Both the position numbers and the translations under genes were made by a program. Shown piece after piece: positions 1 to 8,207 of a stretch of 47,346 nucleotides of DNA. Source of the DNA: CALJIC01 sp039805565 (lineage in GTDB: Bacteria; Chloroflexota; Chloroflexia; Chloroflexales; Roseiflexaceae); NCBI GenBank assembly GCA_039805565.1, contig JBDLTZ010000101.1, positions 1 through 47,346 of the forward strand, read 5' to 3'. The stretch's first letter is position 1. Each line of letters starts with the position of its first letter. Below the pieces are notes generated by a model that saw nothing but the letters and a program-made list of their open reading frames with translations, was not told the DNA's origin and searched no databases.

Positions 1-35
1 CCCGCGTCCAGTGCAGGTACTGCACTGGACGCGGG
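1..35. terminator. Perfect 15-bp inverted repeat at window edge
   Basis: Two 15-bp arms (1-15 and 21-35) are exact reverse complements around a 5-nt loop, giving a very stable hairpin. No T-run follows on the plus strand. It most likely ends a gene lying outside the window, or it is an operator. It sits about 85 bp before the EamA gene, so a role in that gene's expression is also possible. Confidence 0.55.
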
Positions 36-120
36 CCGGGCGGAATGCTCGTGTATACTAGTCTGTCGTCGGCCATGTGGAGCGCCGGCGCGGATACATA
101 GAAACGACCCCTGGCGGACA

Positions 121-1065
121 ATGACAACAACCTCCTCCACTGTCCCTGCCGCGCGGAGCGGCGCCCCTGCCTGGATCTGGCTCGGCACCGCCCTCTTTGC
201 CCACACTGCCTGGGGCGCCTACCCGGTGCTCGCTCGCTACCTCCAGACCGTGAGCCACCTCCCCACGATGGCGATGCTCGCGCTCGGCAACTTCATCGCG
301 CTCGCCATCTACGCTCCCTACGCCCTGCGGCGGGTGGATCGGCGCTTCCTCAGCTCGCGCGTGATCTGGGCCTTCACCCTGGTTGTGGTGGTGCGGGCGA
401 TCACCAACGTGCTGGCCGCGCGCTTCACCCTTGCGATCTACGTCCAGCTCATCACCCTCATGACGCCGCTGCTCGTAGCCCTGCTGAGCGCCGGGCTGTT
501 CCGCGAGAAGCTGCCGCCGCTCACCTGGCCCGTGATCGGCCTCTCACTGCTTGGCGCGCTCCTCACGATGAGCAGCGAGATCGGCGCCGCCGGCCTCCGG
601 CTGGCCCTTACTCAGGGCGACATGCTCGGGATCGCGATGGCTCTCGCTTCGGCTGTGTGCCTCTCGGTCTACATGATCCTCGTGCCGCGCACCGTGAAGG
701 CCGCTGTGTCTAGCGAGGCGGTGCTCTTGGCGCAGCTCACGGCTCTCAGCGCCACCTCGGGCGCGCTCAGCCTGCTCCTGCGCGAGGACTGGGGTCAGTA
801 CGCGCGGATCAGCCCGGCCGACTGGGCCGTGTTTTGTGCGTTTGTTGTCTTTGTCCTCCTGGGGGCCAACCTCGGGCAGATCACGGCGCTGCGTCGTCTC
901 GGCGCGCCGCTCGTGAGCAGTACCATGGCCTGGAGGCTCGTGGCCACCATCGCCCTGGCCGCGCTGCTCCTCGGCGAGCGACTCACGTCCCTCTGGCAGG
1001 CCGCTGGCGCCGCCGTCGTCCTGGCGAGCATCACCGTCTACCTGTGGCGCCAGCGGCCCCGCTGA
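121..1065 (+). CDS. EamA/DMT-family membrane transporter
   Basis: A 314-residue hydrophobic protein with about ten predicted membrane segments in two similar halves, the usual length and layout of drug/metabolite (EamA) exporters. The second half ends with the family-like stretch around LLLGERLTSLW followed by a last membrane helix and a short basic tail. The ATG was chosen because it starts directly before the first soluble residues and first helix; only a weak GGCGGA lies upstream, and a TATACT hexamer at 54-59 could be a -10 element. The gene stands alone, so the substrate cannot be inferred. Confidence 0.85.
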   Translation: MTTTSSTVPAARSGAPAWIWLGTALFAHTAWGAYPVLARYLQTVSHLPTMAMLALGNFIALAIYAPYALRRVDRRFLSSRVIWAFTLVVVVRAITNVLAARFTLAIYVQLITLMTPLLVALLSAGLFREKLPPLTWPVIGLSLLGALLTMSSEIGAAGLRLALTQGDMLGIAMALASAVCLSVYMILVPRTVKAAVSSEAVLLAQLTALSATSGALSLLLREDWGQYARISPADWAVFCAFVVFVLLGANLGQITALRRLGAPLVSSTMAWRLVATIALAALLLGERLTSLWQAAGAAVVLASITVYLWRQRPR

Positions 1066-1249
1066 TGAGCGCCACCGTGGCGCTGATCGCCAGCAGCGGC
1101 AGCGCCACCGGCGCTCAGATCGCACGCTCCCCGGCGCTCGGCGTGATGAGGTTGAGCACCAGGCTCAGCGATCTAGTGTGTCTGCGGTAAGCCTGCCCAC
1201 AGGATATCCTATCCCTCGCCATTGGTCGATTTGCGTCGCCAAAAGGAAA

Positions 1250-1285
1250 AGCGGACGCGCGAAGTGCAGGCTTCGCGCGTCCGCT
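1250..1285. terminator. Bidirectional intrinsic terminator
   Basis: A perfect 15-bp stem (1250-1264 with 1271-1285) and 6-nt loop lie between two convergent genes. On the minus strand it is followed by TTTTCCTTTT, a good U-tract for the decarboxylase gene. On the plus strand CTTTACTT follows, so it can also stop the EamA transcript. Confidence 0.85.
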
Positions 1286-1325
1286 CTTTACTTCTAGCCG
1301 GTCTGCCTTGACGCCCTCTCCTGCG

Positions 1326-2924
1326 CTACGCCGTCGCGCGGAGCGCCCGCGGCACGTACTGCTTGGCGCGGAACGCCGTCTGGCGGCGGCGGGAGGGGCG
1401 CTGCGGCCGGGCCTGCGCCTGCGGCACCGGGCGGCGCTCCACCCGCACCGGCACCTGCTGCGGCGCGTGGCGCGGCGTGCGCTCCAGCTCCTCGGCGGCG
1501 TAGCCGAGCGCCCCCATGATCTGCCCGAGGTTCTGCGGCGCAACTTCACGCACCACGAGCGCGTCGCCGTCCCGCTCAATGATCACCCGCCGCATCTCGG
1601 GCGTGAGGCAGTGGTGCGCGCCGCCACGCCCCGAGATCATCTGCTGGTACGCGCCCACCCCGAACACCGCGATGGTGTACGGCCGGCACTGCGACAGCGG
1701 TCCCTCGGCCTGCGGCAGCACCAGCGGGGCCTGCGCCGGCCGCGGGTAGAAGTCATCCGAGTCGCAGGTGTAGCGCCCAGCCAGCCGCACTTCGGCCGCC
1801 GGCGCATCCCAGCCCTCCAGCGGCAGGATGATGAACTGCTGGTCCTCGACGATCATGATGTCGGGCAGCGTCACCATCAGGCTGCTGTTCAGCAGGTACC
1901 AGTCTGGTGCGTCGGCCTGGCCGGCCTTCACTGAGCCGACGTCCATCAGGAACACGTTGTGCGCTGCCACGGTGTAGCGCCCGAACTCGCCCACCACGTC
2001 CGGCTGCGGCACGCCCTCGCGCGCGCAGCAGGTCGCCAGCGTCTCCATCAGACGCTCCAGGAAGCCCTGGTAGTCGAAGCTGAAGTCCAGCGCGTAGGCC
2101 GACGTGGGCATGCCGCCGCCGAAGTTAAAGATCCGTAGCGTCGGCACTTCGTGCCGGAGCTGGCAGTACTGGGCGGCCGAGCGCTCTAGCCGCGCCATCC
2201 AGGCGTCCAGGTTCTCCATCTGGCTACCGACCATCGCGTGGTACATCACGAGCCGGTGCGGCGTGCCGCGTAGGCGCTCGGCTACCCGCGCGATCTCGAC
2301 CGGGGTCAGCCCGAAGCGCTCCCCGCCCGGGTGCGCTGGGTCCACCACTACCGCCGCCGGGCGCTCACGCACGCCGAACATCAGCGGCTCCGTGCAGCGC
2401 GCCAGGTAGGCCTCGAGCTCGTCCAGGTCGTCCAGCACGGGCACGATCTGCTCGTAGCCTGCCTCGCGCAGCCGCACGATCGCGTCTACGTAGGCGGCGT
2501 CCTTCGAGCCGTTGCAGAACATGTAGCGGTCGGACGCCAGCACGCCCTGGCGCCACAGCTGGTGCGCGATCACCACGTCGAACGTGGCCGACGTCTCGTA
2601 GTGCGCGCCGGCCTGCAGCGCCGTCCGCACCACCTCCTCGGCGAAGTTCGCCTTGGTGGCGTAGGCGTACAGGAACGCGCCTTCGTAGGCGGTGACGGCG
2701 CGGGCCTGCTCGGCCCAGCCCACCATCCGCTCGACCTGCTCCGTAATCAGCGGGCAGTACACGACCTCCAGCGGCGCGCCGTAGCGCGCAACCATGGCAT
2801 TCAGATCTATCTGGTCAGCCAGCAGCAGACGTCCGTCGCGGCGGCTGAGAAAGTCTGTCAGATGACCTTCGGGGGCGACACCATAGCGGCTGCGAAGATG
2901 GTCGAGGTAGGTCTGCCCGTTCAA
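1326..2924 (-). CDS. PLP-dependent fold-type III amino-acid decarboxylase (Arg/Orn/DAP family)
   Basis: A 532-residue enzyme of the alanine-racemase-fold decarboxylases. The PLP lysine is K91 in YATKAN; a phosphate-binding Gly cluster GGGMP is near 269-273, GEFGRY near 312-317, and a CDSDD catalytic-loop motif near 387-391 supplies the second-subunit Cys/Asp. GVGAYQ at 422-427 recalls arginine decarboxylases, but the lysine motif is closer to ornithine/DAP enzymes, so the substrate is left open; a polyamine role is likely. The start is TTG: AAGGAGG (2934-2940) sits 9 nt upstream. An in-frame ATG at 2966 and longer forms lack such a site. The C-terminal about 40 residues are Arg/Pro-rich and probably disordered. 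The gene is preceded by a 570-nt leader. Confidence 0.85.
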   Translation of the reverse strand: MNGQTYLDHLRSRYGVAPEGHLTDFLSRRDGRLLLADQIDLNAMVARYGAPLEVVYCPLITEQVERMVGWAEQARAVTAYEGAFLYAYATKANFAEEVVRTALQAGAHYETSATFDVVIAHQLWRQGVLASDRYMFCNGSKDAAYVDAIVRLREAGYEQIVPVLDDLDELEAYLARCTEPLMFGVRERPAAVVVDPAHPGGERFGLTPVEIARVAERLRGTPHRLVMYHAMVGSQMENLDAWMARLERSAAQYCQLRHEVPTLRIFNFGGGMPTSAYALDFSFDYQGFLERLMETLATCCAREGVPQPDVVGEFGRYTVAAHNVFLMDVGSVKAGQADAPDWYLLNSSLMVTLPDIMIVEDQQFIILPLEGWDAPAAEVRLAGRYTCDSDDFYPRPAQAPLVLPQAEGPLSQCRPYTIAVFGVGAYQQMISGRGGAHHCLTPEMRRVIIERDGDALVVREVAPQNLGQIMGALGYAAEELERTPRHAPQQVPVRVERRPVPQAQARPQRPSRRRQTAFRAKQYVPRALRATA

Positions 2925-2933
2925 TTCAGGATT

Positions 2934-2940
2934 CCTCCTT
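2934..2940 (-). promoter_or_regulatory. Shine-Dalgarno that fixes a TTG start
   Basis: AAGGAGG on the minus strand is complementary to the 16S 3' end and lies 9 nt before TTG. It moves the decarboxylase start 90 codons downstream of the longest open frame. Confidence 0.8.
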
Positions 2941-3200
2941 GAGTAGTCACAGGTACCAGAAGACATGGCGTTGGTGTCAGGCGATGCGCCGGCGCAGGCG
3001 CCGAGCGGCACGCTAGCCGCGCCCACAGTGTGCGGGGCGGGGAGGTTGGTGTTGGGCTTCTCGGTTGGGCGGTGCAGCAGTGCGCTGCTGAGCGAGCTGT
3101 CTATTTCTTGTACCTCCTCACTGGCGTACCAGCGCGAGCGCGCGGGACTGAATCCGGTCATCGCGACCGGCTCGTCTTGCCAGCGAGAGAGCACAAAAAT

Positions 3201-3225
3201 GCCCCGGCACCAGGTGGTGCGGGGC
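3201..3225 (-). terminator. Terminator-like hairpin inside the decarboxylase leader
   Basis: The minus strand folds into a 10-bp GC-rich stem (one bulge, 4-nt loop) followed at once by ATTTTTGT, a canonical intrinsic terminator. It lies about 270 nt after the predicted transcription start and about 280 nt before the decarboxylase TTG, so it interrupts the leader rather than ending an upstream gene. A smaller hairpin (GTCGCT/AGCGAC, 3243-3257) stands just before it. This suggests conditional termination; readthrough signals are not visible by eye. Confidence 0.7.
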
Positions 3226-3396
3226 GCATGCGGGGGTTGAGACGTCGCTAAGAGCGACAGGCCAGGACGGCAGGCGCCCGACCATCCACCGGGTGCTCTA
3301 GCTGAGCACGGCGAACCAGGTCGCGGCAGCGTAAGTTGGCCTTACCGTCCATAACTCCTCGGGGAACGCCCTCCCGGACGCCAGCCAGCGCGGCAA

Positions 3397-3477
3397 TCAT
3401 CGCCGCCGGTACAAGCGATACGCGACAACCTGCTGCCGTGAAGTGCGGTCAGCGCGCGCCGGGGGGCTCGAAACCAT
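3397..3477 (-). CDS. Arg-rich candidate leader peptide (26 aa)
   Basis: A 26-codon ORF begins about 20 nt after the predicted transcription start with AAGGA 8 nt before ATG. It holds seven arginines, ends in RLYRRR and precedes a terminator-like hairpin and an amino-acid decarboxylase gene. Leader peptides that stall on a substrate are known for ornithine decarboxylase (SpeFL in enterobacteria); the parallel is by position and theme only. Arg codons are common in a GC-rich genome, so chance is a real alternative. A second small ORF (34 codons, 3248-3352) follows with a poorly spaced GAGGAG. Confidence 0.4.
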   Translation of the reverse strand: MVSSPPARADRTSRQQVVAYRLYRRR

Positions 3478-3502
3478 CGGTGAATTCCTTCACCAGCATC
3501 GT

Positions 3503-3530
3503 ATTGTAGCGCGTTTTTCCTGATTGTCAA
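3503..3530 (-). promoter_or_regulatory. Strong sigma-70 promoter of the decarboxylase
   Basis: On the minus strand TTGACA (3525-3530) and TACAAT (3503-3508) are 16 bp apart. Transcription would start near 3496, giving a leader of about 570 nt. Its -35 overlaps a TTGTCA on the plus strand that could serve the divergent ribokinase gene. Confidence 0.8.
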
Positions 3531-3587
3531 GCGGTTAAACGCTAATATTTCAGTAGCGTCGTGCAGCCTTCTTACACCCCGCGGCGG

Positions 3588-3596
3588 TGGTAGAAT
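3588..3596 (+). promoter_or_regulatory. Candidate extended -10 promoter for rbsK
   Basis: TGGTAGAAT is an extended -10 element about 36 bp before the ribokinase ATG. No good -35 is seen at 17 bp. An alternative is TTGTCA (3524-3529) with a poor TATTTC at 16 bp spacing. Confidence 0.4.
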
Positions 3597-3632
3597 GGCC
3601 GCCGGAACGGCCGCTCGAGCAAGGAGCACGCT

Positions 3633-4553
3633 ATGTCTGTGGTGGTCTTCGGCAGCATCAACATGGACCTGGTCGTCCGCACGCCGCGCCTCCCCGTACC
3701 GGGTGAGACGATCACCGGCCAGACGTTCTCCACGGTCTCAGGTGGCAAGGGCGCCAACCAGGCCGTGGCCTGCGCCCGCCTCGGCGTGCTCACCCGTATG
3801 GTCGGCCGCGTCGGGCAGGATGTGTTCGCCGACACGCTCCGTCAGAGCCTCGCGGCGGCCGGTGTGGACACGTCGCAGGTCGTCGCGACGCCCGGGCCAT
3901 CCGGGGTGGCGGCGATCGCGGTGGACGACGCGGCCGAGAACACGATCGTGGTGGTGCCGGGGGCCAACGGCGCGGTCGGTGCGGAGGATGTCGCGCGGCT
4001 GGAGGAAGCGCTGGCCGGCGCACGGGTGCTGCTGCTCCAGCTCGAGGTCCCTCTGGGAGCGGTGGTGGCTGCGGCGCAGGCAGCCCGCGCGCGTGGCGTC
4101 ACAGTGGTGCTGGACCCGGCGCCCGCCCAGGCGCTCCCCCCCGAGCTCTACGTTCTGGCCGACATCATCACGCCGAACGAGACCGAGGCCGAGCTCCTGG
4201 TAGGTTTCCCGGTGCGCGATGAGCTTTCGGCCGCGCGGGCTGCCCGGGAGCTGCTCGCCCGGGGCGTGGGGCGCGCGGTAGTCAAGATGGGCGGGCGCGG
4301 GGTCTACACGGCCACGAGCGGCGGCGGCATCCACGTCCCAGCCTTCCCGGTCACGCCGGTGGACACTGTGGCCGCCGGCGATGCTTTCAACGGAGGGCTC
4401 GCGGCGGCTCTGAGCGAAGGGCTGCCGTTCGAGGAGGCGCTGAGCTGGGGACGCGCGGCCGGCGCGATCTCGGTGACACGCGCCGGCGCCCAGCCCTCGA
4501 TGCCCACGCGCCAGGAGCTGCTGGAGCTGCTGGCGCTGTACGCTGAGCGTTGA
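3633..4553 (+). CDS. rbsK: Ribokinase (PfkB family)
   Basis: Phosphorylates D-ribose to ribose-5-phosphate in the cytoplasm. The 306 residues match the family length. GSINMDLV at 7-14 and GGKGANQ at 37-43 form the sugar site, PNETE at 181-185 is the conserved Asn/Glu motif, and DTVAAGDAFNGG holds the catalytic base D250. AAGGAG lies 7 nt before ATG. No ribose transporter or rbsD is adjacent, so it may serve nucleoside or ribose salvage generally. It ends in a terminator shared with the convergent protease operon. Confidence 0.93.
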   Translation: MSVVVFGSINMDLVVRTPRLPVPGETITGQTFSTVSGGKGANQAVACARLGVLTRMVGRVGQDVFADTLRQSLAAAGVDTSQVVATPGPSGVAAIAVDDAAENTIVVVPGANGAVGAEDVARLEEALAGARVLLLQLEVPLGAVVAAAQAARARGVTVVLDPAPAQALPPELYVLADIITPNETEAELLVGFPVRDELSAARAARELLARGVGRAVVKMGGRGVYTATSGGGIHVPAFPVTPVDTVAAGDAFNGGLAAALSEGLPFEEALSWGRAAGAISVTRAGAQPSMPTRQELLELLALYAER

Positions 4554-4568
4554 GCGCTGAACAAGATA

Positions 4569-4603
4569 CTGCCGCCCTTCCCCGCCGAGGGAAAGGGCGG
4601 CAG
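4569..4603. terminator. Terminator between rbsK and the protease operon
   Basis: An 11-bp perfect stem (4569-4579 with 4593-4603) with a 13-nt loop lies between the convergent stop codons. T-runs are weak on both sides. Confidence 0.65.
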
Positions 4604-4620
4604 GTGTACGGCACTCCGTT

Positions 4621-5781
4621 CTACCGCTTTTCGAGCGCGATCGGCTCGATCTCCGTCACCTCGGGGTCGTCCTCGGTGATCTCGAGGGCGTCCTCGAAGG
4701 AGCGCGGCGTGTACCCCTTAGCGCCGATCACTACGCTGTACACCTCGCCGCGCGGGAGCCCCGGCGCGGTCTGGTACGTGCCGCGCCGGTCAGTGGTGCC
4801 CATCGCCGCAACGTACTCGTCGGCGAAGCCGCTCTCTTCGAAGGTGGCCAGCGTGACGCCCGGCTTCAGGATGATCATCATTGCCCCGGCCACGGCGCGC
4901 TTCGTGTTGGCGTCCACGATTTTACCCACCAGCACCACGCCCGCGTCCTGCTGCTGGTCCTGCTGCTGCTGCTCGACCCCCCCGGAGCCGCCCAGCGCCT
5001 CGGCGATCACCGCGCTGGCGGCGTTCACCATCTTGATGCGGTCCACCTTGCTGGCGCCCTGCTCCTGGCCGTAGGTCGGGATCCCGATCTGGTGCCCGTC
5101 AGCGTTCACCGCCAGACCGCCTGAGTTGCCGCCAGCGATCTCCGCCGTGGTCTTGAACGATTCCACCTCGCCGTCGCCGTCCTGGTCATCGAAGCCCGAG
5201 ATCTGGCCGTCGGTGTAGGTCAGCGTCGGCCCGCCCACGCCGGGGTAGCCGATCACGCCCACAAAGTCGCGCGTCTTGACGCGGTCCGAGTCGGCCACGC
5301 GGATCGGCACGAGCGGCAGCCGGCTTGGCAGCTTCTGGCCCTCCTTCAGCATGCCGACGATCTTGATCACGGCCACGTCGAGCCGCGGGTCGCCCGAGAC
5401 GAACTGCGCCACATAGGTCGGCGCCGGCACGGCGCGCTCACTCTTGGTGGGCGCCACCACCAGCAGCCCGCGCGGGTTGTACAGGTCGCCGTGGGCCAGG
5501 CCCAGGCCGCTGTCATCCTCGCCGTACAGATCGGTGTGGCCCACGCAGTGGAAGTTCGTCAGGATAAAGCCGTCCGGTGTGATCGTGGTGCCGGTGCAGG
5601 TGCCGATCGGCTTGCCGTCCGGCCCCAGGATGAAGAGCTTGTTGGTGGCCATGATGGCCTGCTGGAACTCGTCGTCGTCGAGCGGGCTCGACTGTGCCCG
5701 CGTGGACGGGATGAGGCTGCCGGCGAGCAGCAGTGCCACAGCCAGGGCGACCCACCAGCGCATGCGATGAAAGACTGTCAC
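4621..5781 (-). CDS. Secreted trypsin-like serine protease with C-terminal regulatory-like domain
   Basis: A Sec signal peptide (about residues 8-29, ending TRAQ) leads to a chymotrypsin-fold domain with the full triad: H78 in NFHCVG, D135 in LDVAVI and S220 in GGNSGG. A Gln-rich linker near 275 (about four Q then QQQ) precedes a C-terminal beta-sandwich of carboxypeptidase-regulatory type (VGKIVDANTKRAVAGA). There is no PDZ domain, unlike DegP/HtrA. GTG is chosen as start because AAGGAG lies 8 nt upstream. It is the last gene of a three-gene operon, 16 bp after the anchored protein. It acts outside the membrane; substrates are unknown. Confidence 0.88.
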   Translation of the reverse strand: MTVFHRMRWWVALAVALLLAGSLIPSTRAQSSPLDDDEFQQAIMATNKLFILGPDGKPIGTCTGTTITPDGFILTNFHCVGHTDLYGEDDSGLGLAHGDLYNPRGLLVVAPTKSERAVPAPTYVAQFVSGDPRLDVAVIKIVGMLKEGQKLPSRLPLVPIRVADSDRVKTRDFVGVIGYPGVGGPTLTYTDGQISGFDDQDGDGEVESFKTTAEIAGGNSGGLAVNADGHQIGIPTYGQEQGASKVDRIKMVNAASAVIAEALGGSGGVEQQQQDQQQDAGVVLVGKIVDANTKRAVAGAMMIILKPGVTLATFEESGFADEYVAAMGTTDRRGTYQTAPGLPRGEVYSVVIGAKGYTPRSFEDALEITEDDPEVTEIEPIALEKR

Positions 5782-5797
5782 GAGGGGTTCTCCTTCG

Positions 5798-6397
5798 CTA
5801 TGGAACCTGCCAACCCGCCACGAGCTGCTGCTGTAGCTCCGCCAGCCGCGCCGACTCGCTCGCCTCGACGGCGACGGTCAAGATGTAGTACTCTTCGCCG
5901 CTCGCGACGATCGTATCGATCGCGTGCATCAGGCCGGGCATCGAGCCGCTCGCCCCGAGCGGCGGGTCAGTGAGGTAGGCATACTCGACGCTCAGCGCCG
6001 CCTTGCCGCCCACCTGCGCCGGGGTGATGCCCAGCACCCGGTAGCCCTCGAGCTCCTGGCCGCGGATCAGCGCCCAGCCTGCGGCGTCCTCTTCCGCAGC
6101 AACACCCGCCGAGGGGGCGAGCTCGCTCTTCGGCAGCTGCCGCACGCTCGCGCGCGCCCCGTACACCCCCCCGTCCACGTCGGTGACGGCGAAGATTGCT
6201 CCCTCCTCGCCCGCGTCGCGCACCCAACCCGCCGGGTAGATCACCCGGCTCGTGCCGGCCTCAGCCGTGGCCGTGCGGCCTGTCGCGGCGGTCATCACCA
6301 GCCAGCCGGCCAGCAGGCCGACCAGCACCGTCAGCCACACCGCCCACTCGGGCTCCTCGGAGACGCGGCGGAAGCGCGCCGATGTTGTCGTTGTCAT
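5798..6397 (-). CDS. Single-pass membrane-anchored protein of unknown function
   Basis: A 199-residue protein with a short cytoplasmic N terminus rich in Thr and Arg, one membrane helix (about 18-38) and an extracellular domain of about 155 residues with the phrase VIYPAGWV and several short beta-like segments. The domain loosely resembles PsbP-like or lipoprotein sensor folds, but I do not recognise the family. The ATG was chosen at MTTTTSARF because GGGAG lies upstream and the longer frame is out-of-character Arg/Gly sequence overlapping the neighbour. It sits between a PrsW-like protein and a secreted protease in one operon, so a role with them at the cell surface is likely. Confidence 0.75.
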   Translation of the reverse strand: MTTTTSARFRRVSEEPEWAVWLTVLVGLLAGWLVMTAATGRTATAEAGTSRVIYPAGWVRDAGEEGAIFAVTDVDGGVYGARASVRQLPKSELAPSAGVAAEEDAAGWALIRGQELEGYRVLGITPAQVGGKAALSVEYAYLTDPPLGASGSMPGLMHAIDTIVASGEEYYILTVAVEASESARLAELQQQLVAGWQVP

Positions 6398-6417
6398 AGT
6401 TCGTCTCTCCCGTGCGC

Positions 6418-7257
6418 CTACGCCTTGCCTTGCTTCAGGGCCGCCGCGTTCAGCCGCCCCATCACCGCCATCAGCGAGCCGAAGGTCACGCCGGCGATCA
6501 CCGCCGCCGCCACCAGCCCGTACCACGCGTTGAAGCCAAAGGTGCCGATCAGCGGTGCCCGGTCGATCAGGGTGTTCACCGCGCCGTTGAGCAAGGCCGC
6601 CGCCAGCAGGCCCGCCGGCAGCCACAGCGGCCCCATCGAGCGGAACTTCGCCTGGCCCAGGAAGTACCCCAGCACGCCCGCCGAGCTCGCCTGCGCCAGC
6701 GCCTCGACCGACACGCGGATCGCGCCCACGCCCAGGTCCACCCCGCCGTTCCCAATCACGTACTGGATGTTGAGCATGGTAGCGTAGCCCAGGCCCGCCG
6801 AGGCGGCGTAGATAATGCCGTCCACCGGCTGGTCGAACTCGGCCGCGTTGAAGATTGTGTAGCGCACCGCGGCGTACTTGAGGAACTCCTGCACCAGCCC
6901 GACGATCAGCACCGAGCCCAGGAAGCCCAGCAGCGGGTCGTCGCCAGCCCAGCGCTGCACCTGGAAGAGGTCACGGATGACCGGCTGCCCGATCGCCTGG
7001 GCCAGCACCGCGCCCAGTACGAACACCCCGACGACGTAGCGCTTCGGCTCCGGCTCCACCCTGTCCTGCCGGTAGAAGGCCACCAGCCAGATCGCGGCCG
7101 GCACCAGCGCCAGCAGCACGCCCACCACCACCAGCGGCGCGCCGCTCAGCGTCGGCGGCACCAGGCCGGCTGCCAGCGCCACCGCCGCGGCAAAGATAAC
7201 AATGCCGACGAACTCCACCAGCGCGGTCTGCGTGGCGCTCTTGAAATGATCCTGCAT
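6418..7257 (-). CDS. PrsW-family membrane protein, probably catalytically dead
   Basis: A 279-residue polytopic protein with about eight helices. The PrsW pattern is plain: VQEFLK near 122-127, FDQPVDGIIYAASAGLGYA near 141-159, SAGVLGYFLGQAKF near 192-205. Yet positions that are catalytic in PrsW proteases differ: the EE pair is QE (123-124), the ENxxY Glu is Leu (162), the His of the HAL motif is Gln (189) and the His of the LLHG motif is Asn (224). It therefore looks like a non-proteolytic relative. The ATG is preferred over a TTG four codons upstream because GGAG stands 6 nt before it. First gene of the operon with an anchored protein and a secreted protease. Confidence 0.82.
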   Translation of the reverse strand: MQDHFKSATQTALVEFVGIVIFAAAVALAAGLVPPTLSGAPLVVVGVLLALVPAAIWLVAFYRQDRVEPEPKRYVVGVFVLGAVLAQAIGQPVIRDLFQVQRWAGDDPLLGFLGSVLIVGLVQEFLKYAAVRYTIFNAAEFDQPVDGIIYAASAGLGYATMLNIQYVIGNGGVDLGVGAIRVSVEALAQASSAGVLGYFLGQAKFRSMGPLWLPAGLLAAALLNGAVNTLIDRAPLIGTFGFNAWYGLVAAAVIAGVTFGSLMAVMGRLNAAALKQGKA

Positions 7258-7298
7258 GGCTTGCTCCAACGTGAGAGGGGGTCGTTAGGACGGCTCAG

Positions 7299-7328
7299 AT
7301 TATAGGTGGGGCCCGCTCACCTGGTCAA
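7299..7328 (-). promoter_or_regulatory. Promoter of the PrsW-like/protease operon
   Basis: TTGACC (7323-7328) and TATAAT (7299-7304) on the minus strand are 18 bp apart, placing the start about 35 nt before the first ATG. Confidence 0.75.
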
Positions 7329-7453
7329 TATGCACTATGACGGATTTCGTAGCAGTATAGGGGGAAATTGTTTACAGTTCTGTCACACGGAGGCAATGGT
7401 ATTATATGCCGTAGCAGCCCCGGCAGGCGCCGGCGCCCTATCAAGGAGATCCC

Positions 7454-8119
7454 ATGCCCCTCAGCGCTCTGATCTTCGACTTCGACGGGCTGGTGTTGGA
7501 CACCGAGACTCCCGACTTCACGGTTCTGTCCGAGCAGTACCGCGCGCACGGCGCTGAGCTGCTCCCCGAGCGCTGGGTGGCCGGCCTCGGCACCCACGGT
7601 GGCTACGAGCCCTACGCCGAGCTCGAGGAGCTTGTGGGCCGCGCGCTGGACCGCGAGGCGCTCCGGCGCGCCCACCGCGAGCGCTACCTGGCGATCTGCG
7701 ACGTCCAGGAGCTGCGGCCGGGGGTGGCCGCGCTGATCGAGACGGCCTTCGCTGCCGGCGTCTCGCTAGCGGTGGCGTCGAGCGGTGACCGGGCGTGGGT
7801 CGAGGGCTGGCTGGTACGCCACGGCCTGCGCGACCGCTTCACCTGCGTGCGGACGCGCGACGACGTGCGGCGCGTCAAGCCGGCGCCCGATCTGTTCCTG
7901 GCAGCGGCCGCGTGCCTGGGGGTCCTGCCCGAGCACTGCGTCGTGCTGGAGGACTCGCCCAACGGGATGCGTGCGGCGGCGGCGGCGGGGATGCGCTGTG
8001 TCGCAGTGCCGCTCGCGCTCCTGGCGAGCCTGGAGCTGCCGCACCACACGCTGCGGCTGGGGACGCTGGGCGATCTGCCGCCTGAGGAGCTGCTGCGAAG
8101 GCTGGACGAGCTCGCGTAG
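7454..8119 (+). CDS. HAD-superfamily hydrolase, beta-phosphoglucomutase-like
   Basis: A 221-residue cytosolic phosphatase or phosphomutase. Motif I is FDFDGLVLDTE with nucleophile D9 and D11; motif II is VASSGD near 107-112; the motif III lysine is in VKPAPDLF near 140; motif IV is EDSPNG near 164. A helical cap lies between motifs I and II (subclass I). AAGGAG sits 5 nt before ATG. Substrate cannot be told from sequence and the neighbours give no pathway. Confidence 0.88.
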   Translation: MPLSALIFDFDGLVLDTETPDFTVLSEQYRAHGAELLPERWVAGLGTHGGYEPYAELEELVGRALDREALRRAHRERYLAICDVQELRPGVAALIETAFAAGVSLAVASSGDRAWVEGWLVRHGLRDRFTCVRTRDDVRRVKPAPDLFLAAAACLGVLPEHCVVLEDSPNGMRAAAAAGMRCVAVPLALLASLELPHHTLRLGTLGDLPPEELLRRLDELA

Positions 8120-8207
8120 GCCTCACGAAGGGGCGTGTGCTGAGACGAGAGATCGAGCGAGTACTGCCACGCCGTCGCACGGAACTTCATGGTTCATCCG
8201 GCGAACC

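Noticed and set aside
2925..3194. N-terminal 90-residue extension of the PLP decarboxylase
   Set aside because: No ribosome site at the upstream Met codons and low-complexity sequence, whereas AAGGAGG stands before the TTG.
3201..3530. T-box, SAM or guanidine riboswitch in the decarboxylase leader
   Set aside because: I looked for the T-box GGTGGNACCGCG element and other riboswitch cores I know and found none.
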